A DNA stretch of 64,000 nt, taken from the NCBI GenBank assembly GCA_003024175.1, contig MDYQ01000070.1:1-64000 (forward strand), written 5' to 3'. Position numbers and translations under genes: made by a program. The notes under the pieces are model-generated. The model was not told the origin of the DNA and made no database searches. It worked only from the letters and a program-made list of their open reading frames with translations. This DNA is from Planoprotostelium fungivorum. Its lineage: Eukaryota; Evosea; Variosea; Cavosteliida; Cavosteliaceae. This document shows positions 47,071-58,974 of this stretch, piece by piece; within the stretch, counting starts at the first letter, position 1, and each line of letters begins with the position of its first letter.

Positions 47071-48731
47071 TCATTTACCCAACAGTTTATTCCAGAAACT
47101 CTTCTTCCTGCGTAGATTTGTGTACAAGGGTAGGTCTTCTCCGTAGAAGTGTTGAGTGATCTCCTCCTGGTCTCTGCATCTGTCCCCCACTTGTTCTTCC
47201 TTCCATCCCTTCTTCTTCAGGAGAAGCCATCTCAGCGTGGCACATTTGTGATCAATATTCGAGCAGTCGTGCGTCCATCTCTTCTCTCTCGTCTCTCGCA
47301 TCTCGATCATATCGGAAGCCGTTCGAAAGCATTCCAAGAGGTCCATTGGACATCTCATCTCATCCAGCACCTCCATCATCATCACATCGTGTCTTCTCGC
47401 AGCTACCGTGAAGAGCTCCTCACCGAGAGGTTGACCGAGGTGGAGATGGATGTGGCGGACCATCAGAGGGTGTCCGCTCGCGACGGCCGCGTGGATGCAA
47501 TGAGGGTGCATGTCAAACTTTTCCTTGTGAAACCATTCGAAGAGATCGTGGTCTCCAGACTTGACGAGATGTAAGCTGGTCTCCCTGTTCCACGAGCATC
47601 TGCACGCACATGATGAGACGTGTGTCTACCGGATGTAAAATTACCCGTTGTTCAGGAGGTGTAGGATCAATGCTTTCTTTCCCGTGCTGCAGGCCATATG
47701 TAAGATCTGTTTCATGTTGGATGAACTGAGGTCTAGACTTTGGAGCTGATTCAAACAATCCATGGACTCGGCATCATTGAAAGAAGCGAACGCGGTCCCC
47801 ATCTGTTGCTCGTTAAGATGGGAGACGATGTGTCGTGTTGATGTGACGATGAAGACGACTCACGTTTTGGACGGTGTTGTGTATCGTATCGTAACTGATC
47901 TGAACGCCCTTCTGTTTCAGCCACAGCAAAGACGTTCACTCTTCCCTCCGCGTTTGCGTGCAAGCAGAAGTCTTCCCTCGGTAGTGATGACGGGAAGAGT
48001 TCTAATACTTCTGTCGACCCTCCTTGAGCAGCCATCCGATTTGCATCGTATGAACATGGGTCGAAGCCAGAGTCCCTCGCGTACAAGATGAGGTCTATTC
48101 TTCCAAAATATGCCGCATAGCGACCGATCAGGTTCATCAGCCACATCTTATCGGACTGTAAGAATCAACGAGTGGTCTTGGTATGATTCTTGAGAGTCAC
48201 CGCGCGATTGGTGCTGCCGTTGATTGGATTGTGAATGAGATGATCGATCAGGTCGCGTCGGTTGTACTTGACACAAAAGTAGAGGTGAACGGTCCACCAG
48301 GAATGTTTGATTGGCAACGGCATGTATCTTCTATAGAAGATATCGAACATCCGCAGGTCACCATGTTTGATGATGGCTTTGGAAAACGGGTCTGGGCTTC
48401 TCATGTCCCTGAGTTTATAGCCCGAAATGAAGAAGTTATACTGAATCGTGTGAACCTTTTTCCATAATTCCATGTCTTTCAGCTTTGCGATCTGCTTCTT
48501 CTCGTGATGACAGGGCTTGCGGATCTCTATCATCCACCAATTAACGAGGGCCGTGGTATCACATGGAAACTTCAAGGAGCGTTGATGGAGGTTGTGCTCT
48601 TGCAAGGCGATCTCCACTGGTCGTTGAAAGAGTCTACTGGCGAAATGGATCAGAAGCAGATGAGATGGTCGGACGAATTGCAGGATCTCATTCCAAACAT
48701 CAATGCGTATATTCTCCAGCTGTGCATTCAT
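47071..48731 (-). CDS. F-box-like protein with degenerate ankyrin-type repeats
   Basis: Starts at ATG 48731, MNAQLENIRIDVWNEILQFV followed by RPSHLLLIHFASRLFQRPVE, an F-box-like opening. The rest is built of helix-loop-helix units such as KAIIKHGDLRMFDIFYRRY, VKYNRRDLIDHLIHNPIN, MAAQGGSTEVLELFPSSLP, HAAVASGHPLMVRHIHLHLG and AARRHDVMMMEVLDEMR, typical of the large amoebal F-box/ankyrin-like families. Introns near 48197-48157, 47880 and 47600. Around 47950-47970 the frame that best continues the repeat pattern changes (LWLKQKGVQISYDTIHNTV), which needs either a 28-nt intron or a real frameshift. Probably an SCF ligase adaptor. Confidence 0.65.
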
Positions 48732-49337
48732 CCGTAGTTGTCGCAATCATCGTCCACACTGGGGTATCCTCTCGTTGTAAAGATCCCCATTTTCACGAGC
48801 AGTTTACCGAACTTTTTTCTGCATGATGCACTTGTCCTTCTGATACATCTCCATCTTCAGTTTCTCGGCTAAGCTGTACATCCTTGTCTCCACCCTTCTT
48901 CTCTGGCACGGAATCGTCCACTATCTTCGTGAGCTCATTCAAGAGGTCACGAAATGGAGATGCGATTCGAATGTGTCTTCTGAGGGTCAATCGTTGCAGC
49001 ATCCTAACATCTCCAGGTGTCACGAAGTTTGAATTTCTGGGACCGTCGTTTTTAGGTAGAAGAGAAATACCATCGAACAAGAGAAGAAGAAGGAAGAGGA
49101 GAATAAGGACGATCATACCTCATTAATGAATGAATGAAACGTGTGATGACTCGAACATTGGACCAATTGGTGTAGCTTCCTCTGATCCGCCATCTACGGA
49201 TTCTCACAACTCAGATGAGAGCTCTCATCAAAGCCGTAACGGTGTGATAGATCGCAGATCGCAGATCGCGTGAGCGAAATTGAAATGCGAGCCGGTAGAA
49301 CATGGCGGGTGATCGGTGTTGAGCGACCTTTTTAACC
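48732..49337. other. Intergenic region around the kinase fragment
   Basis: Apart from the receptor-kinase fragment, no gene is seen. The right end (after 49156) should hold the ATRX-like gene promoter. It includes a short GCAGATCGCAGATCGC tandem near 49254-49268. Confidence 0.5.
48925..49156 (+). pseudogene. Decayed fragment of the neighbouring receptor-kinase gene
   Basis: Two blocks resemble the 3' part of the LRR receptor gene in order. 48925-49012 (TTCGTGAGCTCATTCAAGAG onward) matches 45994-46088 including intron sequence. 49041-49156 (CCGTCGTTTTTAG onward) matches 46838-46965, extending past the receptor's stop codon. The roughly 750 bp in between are missing and the frame is not kept. 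It therefore looks like an old segmental duplicate with an internal deletion, not an expressed gene. Confidence 0.75.
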
Positions 49338-52300
49338 ATGAGCGAACAACAGCACAATTGTCACTGTCAATCTTTGCAAAAAGATGTGGCAGACATCAAA
49401 ACTTTTATGGTTACCATATCAGATCAACTGTCGAGATTGCAGGAACAATTAGGATGCTCCAATGGAAATGAGACGAAGAAAAGACCAGCGAAACCCAAAA
49501 CGGATACAAATGCAGGAAAGAGGTGTCCAACAATCGAGATCGTGGCACGAGATTGACAATGTATAGCACAACGAAAAAAAGGAAGACAGATCCACCAATG
49601 ATCGACACTTCGACCCACCAAAATGTGCAGAAGACACTAGCAACCGATCGAAATGATCCATTAACGACCTCCGGGGAAGTTTTAGAAGGCATACGGGATC
49701 TAGACATCGACTCCATGATATCTGACAGCTTCATCGAAGATGGACCGATACCCATCCATGACAAGTCCAATCAACCTGTTGCACCTGCAAAGAAAGAGAC
49801 CAAGAAGAAGAGCAAGACGAAAGAGAATTCGAAAGAAGAGTCAAAGAAAGACACGAAGAAGACAACGAAGAAGGAGTGAGTGCCTTCCATCATCACGTTC
49901 TAATCCAAACCATCAGGAGAGAGAAGAAGATCGTCGAGAAGAAATTTGGAGAGAAAAGATCGAAGACGAGTTCGCATCCACCGACGACAGTCATTCCACT
50001 AGACAAACCCATTCAGACCTCATCATCGAGTGTCCCCCAACAGATCATCAATCCCGATAGAAGAGAAGGAGAGGCTCCCGTCTTGATACCGATGGAGATT
50101 GCCCGAGTTCTCTTGGAACATCAGGTGCAGATGATCGGAGTGAGATCGTGTGATGAACATGAATAGTTGGAAGGGGCCAGGCACATGTGGAAGTGTGCCA
50201 CGAATCCTGCGGAAGAAGGATCAGGTTGCATCATCGCAGACTCCATGGTGATCATCATGACATCATGATCATCATCACTTCACCTTCTGTGATACTCTGT
50301 CAAAATGCACGCCTGCACTCCTGCGTGGGAGGTTGCGTTAAGATGACGTGTCGATCGCGGTAAATACCGTGACGATTTTGAATGTACGACAGGGCCTTGG
50401 AAAGACGATCCAGACCATCACATTCATCACCACATGGATGAAAAAATTCCGAGAAATTTCCAGGAAGCAGACAGCCCTCATCATCGTCCCTGCCACCGTC
50501 ATTACCAATTGGACGGTAGAATTTGAGAAATTCGTTTATCCCCAGAATCGTCCAAAGATTTGGCACATCCTGGGTACTTTTTTCGCAATATTTTCGACGA
50601 TTGACATCGGTCAGGGGGTAAAGAGATCAATCGTGTCGAAGTAGTCACCGAGTGGCTGCACGAAGGCGGTGAGAAAACTCGATGAAATTTCGTTGTGAAA
50701 TGCGATCATCACGCGATCATGCGAGTGATGATGACATCAGGTGTCATGATCATGTCCTACGAGCTATTTCGCATCATGATCACGACGAATGAGGTGTCGG
50801 GGATGAAGAGTGATCTGGACCTCATCGTCCTCGATGAAGGTCATCGCATCTCGAATTTTAACGTGAGAGAATCGTATTGTCATTAGGGTTGACGATCGGT
50901 AGTCTCAGATCACAGAGGCCGTGGAGAAGTTGAAGACGAAGAGGAGGATCATTCTGACCGGTTATCCCTTGCAGAATCGATTGATCGAGTACTGGTGAGC
51001 TGAATCTAGACATGATGATGTTGTTGTGATGATGTGATGTGATGATGTGATGATGTGATGTGATGTGATGATGATGTGATGTGATGATGTGATGTGATGA
51101 TGTGATGTGATGATGTGATGTGATGATGTGATGTGATGATGTGATGTGATGATGTGATGTGACGATGTGATGTGATGATGACGATGATGACACGATCTGA
51201 TGTGGTGAATGACAGGTGCATGGTGAATTTCGTCAGACCTAATTATCTAGGGGACAGAAGTATTTTCAAGAAGACGGTGAGAGACATTCAAAATATCCTG
51301 CTTCCTATCGATCGATGTGTAATACTCAACAGTTTGAGGAAGTCATCGCGGAAGGTCTAAACTTAGACGCGAAGGATTTGTATAAGAAGGCTGCGAATCG
51401 TCGATTGTATGTATTGTACGGCATGCTATCAATGTTTGTCCTCAGGAGAAGTGAAGCCCTGTTGAAGCAAGTGTTACGTGGCCCATTAAAGTGTGAGTCA
51501 TCCGACACCTTCATCATCATCGTCATCATCATCATCATGACTGATGATGAAAGACGAATACACTATCATGATCACACCGTCTCCGATTCAAATCGAAGAG
51601 TACAATCGATATCTATCCGTTAGAGAAATCAAAGTCTCAGACGTGTTATTGGCCCAACACATGCTCCTCAGCATCTTGTGATGATCGATGCATCGACGAT
51701 GTGACACTCATTGATGTGTCAGAAATCATCCCGATGTATTGAAGGCGAAAATGGAGAAGTTGGCAACGCAATCAGGCCAGGCCACAGATGTGATGGACTC
51801 AGATCAACATCAGCAACCTCATCATCACGGACACGATCATGACATGGTAGAACGTGATGATCTCTGCGAGAGAGAGGTGATGGTGCTGTGGTACGTAACC
51901 TGAAATTTCGTAGGAATTTACGTCCCATATGGACTATTCGTGGGTGTCACCTGGATTCAAAGATTTGGTCTTTCAATGGAAAGATGGACCGAAGCTCACC
52001 ATTCTCATGGATATCATCATGGCTTGCAAGTCGAATCAGAAGAAGGCTCTCGTCTTCACACAGAGCTTACAAACTCTGAGTGAGTGACATCACATCGTCG
52101 ATTTGACCTCTCCACATCATATTCACGACCACATCAAGAAATGATCACATCATCATCAGTCCACGATTGAATTGACATCAGCGCTGATCGAGGATGCCAT
52201 ACAATTGTTCAACTCAACTGCACAAGAGAAAGTGACGTGGTTCAGACTCGACGGATCGACACGATTCGAAGAAAGACAGACCATGATCGATGACTTTAAT

Positions 52301-54064
52301 GATTCCACCAAGAACATCGACATCTTCTTGCTGTCTATCAGGGTGTGTGAGATGATCATTCGTGTCTCACATTGTCCAACAGGCAGGAGGGGTTGGTATC
52401 AATCTCACACCGGCCTCTCGAGTGATATTGTACGATGTCAATTGGAATCCTCTTCACGAGAACGAGGCCATCAATCGTGTGAGTGGAGATATCATCGATA
52501 GATCACCACAGATGAATCGTGAACATCGTTGTGAACATCTATGATGTCATCATCACCGACATCAACATGAAGATCACAATGACGATCATCATCATCATCA
52601 TCATCATGACGCGATGAAAGGCTTACCGATACGGTCAAATCGAAGACGTTCACGTGTATCGTCTCATCACATCCGGTTCCATCGAGCACAAGATGTACAA
52701 CCGACAGCTGAAGAAACAACATCTCTTCTTCGGTGTCATCGATGCAAAGAATCAGAAGAGAACGATACTGGCCGCCGAAGTGAAAGACCTCATCTCTGAA
52801 TTGGAGACTCAGACACCGATGGGAAGAGAAAACCTGGAAAACTGGTTGAAAACTCACAATCAAGATCCCGTGTTCGAGGTGGCCACGCAGAGGTGAGAAT
52901 AGGAGACGGGGGAGATCGATTGAACCTGGGGCAGAAATGCGGAATATATCGCAGAGTTGACGAAACACGCGTGGAGGTTGCAGGAGGAGAATAACGAACT
53001 CATCGACGATCGACACGAGAGAGAGCAGGTCAACTCATCTCATCACTTCATCTCTCACCGCGAACATCATCCTCTTTGACGATCATCAGATGATCATTCT
53101 CATCATCGCCTTACAATCATCATCACCATCACGATCATCACCATCATCACCATCATCACCATCACGATCATCTTCTCATCTCGAACAGTTGGACAAGATC
53201 ATCGACGCAGTTAAATCCGGCGAAAAAGGAGCCAACAAGCTCCGATCCGAATTCACCACCGGCTTCGAGAACGGCATCGACCTCGTAAAGACCTCACGGA
53301 GGACCTCCGCCGACGTCATGAGAGCATTCGTCTTTGGCAGCGACGCCCCCGAACAACTGTCCGACGACAGCTTCGACGAGGCTGATGTCTACGCGGGAGA
53401 GGAGGAGATGTTTATAGAGAGGGAGGCTGATGCAGACGCTCACATGATCGAAGTGAAGGCGAGGCCGCGCGCGGGCGTGAAGAAGGTGGTGCAGCCGCCG
53501 GTTTTGAACAACATGACGAAGAAGGTGCAAGGGAGGAACGAGGCCAAGTATGAGTTGGCCATGTTCGGTCAGAACATCGCACAGACACATGTTATATTGC
53601 AGTGAGGGATCTCATCGAGACAGTTCATCTCTAGATCGTCACCACATCTCGGATCATCATCGCGTGACATCATTTCATCACAAGATCGTGTTCATCATCA
53701 CACATCACCACATCCTTCACCTTCTAATGATCCGAACAGAATCGTCAACAACCATCGGATCATCTGCGAATCTGAACCGAAGATGGGACCAGAGCCCCGC
53801 TGGCGGCCGCTCACCATCTCTCTCTCCAGTCTGGGTGGCTCCATCCACAATGAGTTCACTCTGCAGCTGTGTGATGGCAGAACCAGTCACGATAAGCCAC
53901 GCCTCATCGGTAAGAAAGTGGTGAGTTGTTTGGAGAAGATGATGTCTGGTGATTGAAGATGGAATCAGGTGACGTTGAAAGATCTGCAATCATCGGGTAC
54001 AACGTTTCTGTTGGAAGATGAACCAGAGATGCCGAGTGAGGACGTGATGGAAGAGAAGGACTGA
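49338..54064 (+). CDS. SNF2-family ATPase of the ATRX/RAD54L2 group
   Basis: Chromatin-remodelling translocase. Starts MSEQQHNCHCQSLQKDVADI with a short coiled coil, then a long Lys/Glu/Ser-rich nuclear region. The ATPase reads LLEHQLEGARHMWKC, GSGCIIADSMGLGKTIQT (Walker A), LIIVPATVITNW, VMIMSYELFRI, DLIVLDEGHRIS (DEGH box of the ATRX group), [20 protein letters not shown] and VNFVRPNYLGDRSIF. The C-lobe has KALVFTQSLQTL, VTWFRLDGSTRFEERQTMID, QAGGVGINLTPASRVILYDV, NWNPLHENEAINR and AYRYGQIEDVHVYRLITSGS. The final segment is basic then acidic, ending EDEPEMPSEDVMEEKD. No ADD/PHD domain was seen, so it resembles the plant and protist short ATRX form. About twenty exons; some inner borders are approximate. 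Confidence 0.85.
51010..51190 (+). repeat. GATGTGATGATGTGAT simple repeat in ATRX-like gene intron
   Basis: About 175 bp of TGATGTGATGA units inside one intron between the LIEYW and CMVNF exons. In transcript sense it is G/T-rich, opposite to the CATCAC sense seen in most other long introns of the window. Confidence 0.9.
53090..53185 (+). repeat. CATCATCACCATCACGATCAT simple repeat in ATRX-like gene intron
   Basis: ATCATCACC/ATCACGATC units just before the exon that starts QLDKIIDAVKSGEKGANKLR. Confidence 0.8.
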
Positions 54065-54504
54065 CGAGAGAACAGATCTCAAATCGAGTAAGATCGGAGT
54101 GCAGAGATGTGATCGTGTGTGGTGATTCTCTCAAAAAGAATGAGATCATGGGGCGTCTCTGATGACAATTACAATTTTACTGTATGGAGAACGAATCGAT
54201 CTAAGCTATCTGTGTCCGTGTTACACCCGTCTCATGGCGGATAAAGAACGGAGCGAGAAAGTCTTACTTTTGCGAACGCGATAGATTAATCGAAGTCCAC
54301 GAGACCGGCGATGGGGTCCACACACAGAAGCAGCAGCACAGTTGCCGTGTTTTATAGAAGCAACAACCTTCTTTCACCACAGAAGGGTGTGGGTTTGGAA
54401 GAGACGAGCTTCTGACGGTGTGGAAACTTCCCCGAACTTTAAAGGTGTCCCCGAAGCTGCCTTTCGGTCATTCCAAATCTTCAAAAACACAAGGGCTTAA
54501 CGCC
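54065..54504. other. Intergenic region before the P-type ATPase
   Basis: About 440 bp without a recognised gene. It carries the ATRX-like 3' side and the ATPase promoter, with a TATA-like TTTTATAG at 54348. Confidence 0.5.
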
Positions 54505-57500
54505 ATGAAGATCTTCAGCCGGAAGAAGGTCGAGAAAGAGGATGAAGACCATTCGAAAGAATATCAAGCCGTGAGTCGAAGCCCATCTGGTCGATGTTGA
54601 TGATTTCAATCAGGACGAGCACCTCCTCACATTGGAGGAGCTGGCGAAGAACTACAGTGCCAATATCAATTCTGAGAACCCCAAGGCCAGTGCCGGTTTA
54701 GAGCGCCAAGATGCAGAGGATCGGTTGCTCAGAGATGGAAAGAACAAACTGACACCACCCAAACAAACACCCGAGATCATCAAGTTCTTGAAGGAGTTCG
54801 CCAACTACTTTATGATTCTCCTCGAGTTCGCCGCACTCCTCTGTCTCATTGCCTATCTGTTGGACAGAACCCAGCCCATCAACCTCTATCTGGCCATCGT
54901 CCTCATCGTGATTGTCATTCTAACTTGTATCATGTCGTACGTCCAGGCCAGAAAGTCTGGAAAGCTCATGGAGAGCTTTAAGAATTTATTACCACCCAAG
55001 TGCACTGTCGTCAGAGGAGGTGAATCCATCGTTACGGTCCATCGGAAGTGACACACACAGGTCACGCCACCAAGATCGTCTCCGAAGATCTGGTCATTGG
55101 AGATATCGTCTACGTTTGTTCGGGAGACAAAGTCCCCGCCGATCTGAGACTCATCCAGTGCCAAGATCTGAAGGTATCATCATTTCGACGATCTTCATTA
55201 CCCATTGAACATGTTCACAGGTGGACAATTCGAGTTTGACTGGAGAGAGTGAGCCTCAATCGAGAGATGCCAAACAATCTAAGGAGACCAACCCCATGGA
55301 AAGTAAGAACATCTGCTTCTATGGCACCTTGGCCGTAGACGGATCTGCTTACGGACTCGTCATGCGAACTGGAGACAGAACTCTTCTCGGTCAGATCGTC
55401 AAGCTCACATCCGGAAAGGCAACCCAAACCACTTTGGAGAAGGACGTGAGAGAATCATCCACCTCTCATGGAATCGTCGAATCGTCTCATGTTGAATCAT
55501 CGAATCATCCAATGTGGAATCATCCATCATCGTCTGATGTCTAATCATCCATGCAGGTCTTACGTTTCGTAAAATTCATTTCCATCCTCGCCTTGGTCAT
55601 GGGAGCCGTCTTCTTTGCTGTCGGCATGGGAATCGACTACCGCAAGTGGATCACCAATCTCATCAACACCATCGGTGTCATCGTGGCCAACGTTCCTGAG
55701 GGTCTGCCCGCCACAGTCACGGTATGCCTCACCATCGCCGCCAGAAGATTGGCCGCCAAGCAGGTCTGTCATTTTATTCGATTTTATTGTCTCGAATTGG
55801 GACTGAGTGGGGTTAGGTGTGGGTGAAGGAGCTGGAGTCGGTGGAGACGCTGGGTGCTACGACACTCATCTGCTCAGATAAGACGGGAACTCTGACTCAG
55901 GTGATTTATTTCATTTTATTCGATTCAATTGAGACTCGACCAGAACCGTATGACAGCCGTACACGTCTGGTACGATGACGAGTGAGAGATCGAAACACTT
56001 TGTCTTTTATTCTCTTTTATTGTCTAGAAGCATTCTGATCGTGAGAAGAATTCGCAACGTGAAGCATCTGGTTCCCAGCGAAGACGAGCAGCACGAACTC
56101 TTAGAGCCCAAGAAGGACAGTTGTTCCTCCCTTTTCCAGGTACTTGTCATCACATCACCATTCATCATCATCTTCATCGCGATCATCATCATCATCATCT
56201 TTTTTTCAGATCATCACGATCGATACTTTCTCACATTTCACAGGTCGCCGCCATCTGTTCCAGAGCCCAATTCGAGCAAGTCGACATCACCGAAGAACTT
56301 CGAAAGAAGGGAATCACGAGCATCAAAGACGTACCCATCGCAGAGAGAGCCATCATTGGTGATGCCTCCGAGACCGCTCTCCTTCGCATGTGTGAATCTT
56401 ACTTTGACGCGGAGATGTACCGTCAGAATTTTCCAAAGGTCTTTGAGATTCCGTTCAACTCGACGAACAAGTTTCAACTGTCGATTCACACCAAGTTGCA
56501 AGAGAAGGTCATCATGGCCGAGCCAGATCTCGTTCGAAGTGGTGAGATGTACATGTGTGCGTGAGATGTCTGACACGTGCGTGTCAGGCAGCATCGATGC
56601 CATTCGCGAGAGGCTGAGTGTAGATCGATCTCGCCCCAGTATTTCTCACGAGAGGAGAGAAGATTTCGCCCAACCACGTCAGTCGATATCAGATGTCGTG
56701 CGTCACTCAGTAGAAGCCGTTCGTACATCCATTCAGATGAGAAGAGTCGAGCAGACACGAATGGCCGCCCTCGCTGCCGAGCGTGAATCCATCGACAAAC
56801 TTCGCAAGCAGCAATTCACTCAGGACTTCAAAAACGAAGAATTATCCAAGATCAGCAAGAATATCGACTCTTCAGTCCACATCAAGAGCCGCATCTTGGC
56901 CTTGAAGGGAGCACCGGAGATCGTCCTCGCAAAGTGCAGCCACATCATGATAGACGGTCGACCCCAACCGCTGACTCAAGAGTGGAAGGACAAGTTTCAG
57001 AAGACAGTGGAGACGCTGGCGTCCGGTGGAGAGAGAGTGTTGGGCTTCTCGATCCTCCCCTTTGAAGACGAGACAGACCCGGCGAGTTACAACATCGACA
57101 AGCAGAATTTCCCTACGAAAGATCTCACTTTTGTCGGTCTCATCTCTCTCATGGATCCACCCAGACCCAGCGTGCCCAGCTCCGTCATCAAGTGCAGGAT
57201 GGCAGGTAGATCTCGTCGAAATTTCGAGTTACGTACCGACATCGACAGGTGTAAAGATTGCCATGGTTACCGGCGATCACCCGCTGACGGCCAAGGCCAT
57301 CGCGAAGCAGATCGGTCTCTTGACTTACCCCACGAGAGAAGAAATTGCGGCCAGCCGTAACATCTCACCCGATCAAGTGCCAGAAGATGACGTCCACGCC
57401 GTCGTTGTAAACGGCCAGACGATAAGAGATTACACGGAGGAAGATTGGGCCAGAGTCGTTAAGAAGACACAGTGTGTCTTTGCTAGAACTTCCCCTCAGC

Positions 57501-58886
57501 AGAAATTGGTCATCGTCAGACACTTTCAAGACAACGGAGAGGTGGAGTCGCATTCGAATGAAAACGGCTCATTGTAGACAGGTGGTCGCCGTGACCGGTG
57601 ATGGTGTGAACGACTCGCCCGCCTTGAAGCAGGCCAACATCGGTATTGCCATGGGTATCGCAGGTAGTGATGTTGCGAAGGAGGCAGCAGACATCATTCT
57701 CATGGACGACAACTTTTCATCCATCACGAACGGCATCGAAGAGGGTCGTGTCATCTTCAATAACTTGCAAAAGTCCATCATGTACACACTCTCTCACCTT
57801 GTGCCCGAGGTGAAGAACGGATGGTGGAGGAAACAATTGAATGGAACAGGTGACGCCCTTCTTACTCAGTTTGGCCCTGGGTCTGCCTGTGGGACTGTCC
57901 ACACAACTCATCTTGTGCATTGATTTGGGAACTGAACTGGCACCCGGTGAATTTTCATCAAAAGATCTTAAACCCTAAAACTGACCGTACGCGTCAACCT
58001 TCTCACCCCCCTCAGCCATCGCCCTCGCTTACGAATTACCCGAGAGTAACATCATGGCGAAGCCTCCGAGAGATACGAAGACACAGAGACTCGTCTCTGC
58101 CTCGAATCTCATCTACGCTTACCTCCACATCGGTGTCATAGAAGCTCTCGCAGGTCTCACCACCTTCTTCTACGTGATGAACTACCACGGATTCGAATCG
58201 AACAAGATCTGGTTCAAGTATCAATACTTTGTCACGGGTTGTGGTGATCTCAACATCGATGGAAAGATCTACGTGAGATATTGTCTCTTCATCTCCATTT
58301 TATTCTATTTTATTTCTCTCTCCTGTAGACTGATGGGACGGCAGTCGGAAGATTTTCAGTTGAACACTTTGGCGGAGGCACAGACTGCCTTCTTCATTGC
58401 CATTGTTTACTGTCAGATGGCCAACTTGTTGGCCTGCAAGACCACTTCTCTCTCCATCTTCCAGCACGGATTCAAGAACATGAGACTCAACATCGCCCTC
58501 ATCATCGAAGTCTGCATCATGGTTGTCATCGTCTTTGGACTCCGCGTCGTCTTCAACAGCAGACCTCCTCCAGGTATGTCATGATGATGAGCGTGTCACA
58601 GCGATTGAAACGATACAGGTTTCTGCTGGCTCATTCCTCTCCCCTTCGCTCTCTTCATCGTCGGACACGTCGAGATCATCAAATGGGTGAAGAGAGTGTG
58701 AGGGATTCTATTCCGTCTGTTCTATAGTGTCAACTTGTTCTTTCCAAGAGAAGATGGGCTGATGTCTTTTGCAGGAGGGCGAGACGATCGTCGGAGAGAT
58801 TGCAGGATGAAGAGTTGATCACACCAGCTCATGCGGCCGCGGCCAGCCCTCAACCTCCAACTGAAGTTCCAACCCACAGAGTCTAG
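54505..58886 (+). CDS. P-type IIC cation ATPase, Na+/K+-ATPase alpha-like
   Basis: Starts [20 protein letters not shown]. Ten-helix pump with [20 protein letters not shown], the actuator [18 protein letters not shown] and [13 protein letters not shown]4 [17 protein letters not shown], the phosphorylation site [72 protein letters not shown] and [20 protein letters not shown], then [16 protein letters not shown] and [20 protein letters not shown]. All catalytic residues are intact. An extra segment of about 95 residues, rich in Arg and Ser, lies in the nucleotide domain (56587-56875). The tail is short and Ala/Pro-rich and lacks the Tyr-Tyr end of animal pumps. The ion pair transported is inferred from M4-M6 similarity. 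Confidence 0.9.
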
Positions 58887-58974
58887 TGCGCTGGTTTACC
58901 TGAAAGAATAAAATGAAATAAAATCAATACCGAAAGAGGAAGAGCGTTGTAGATGACGTCACTTTTTCACGAGC

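Noticed and set aside
49041-49126. Basic open frame ending KRRRRKRRIRT as a possible nuclear peptide
   Set aside because: It is the out-of-frame reading of the receptor-kinase fragment.
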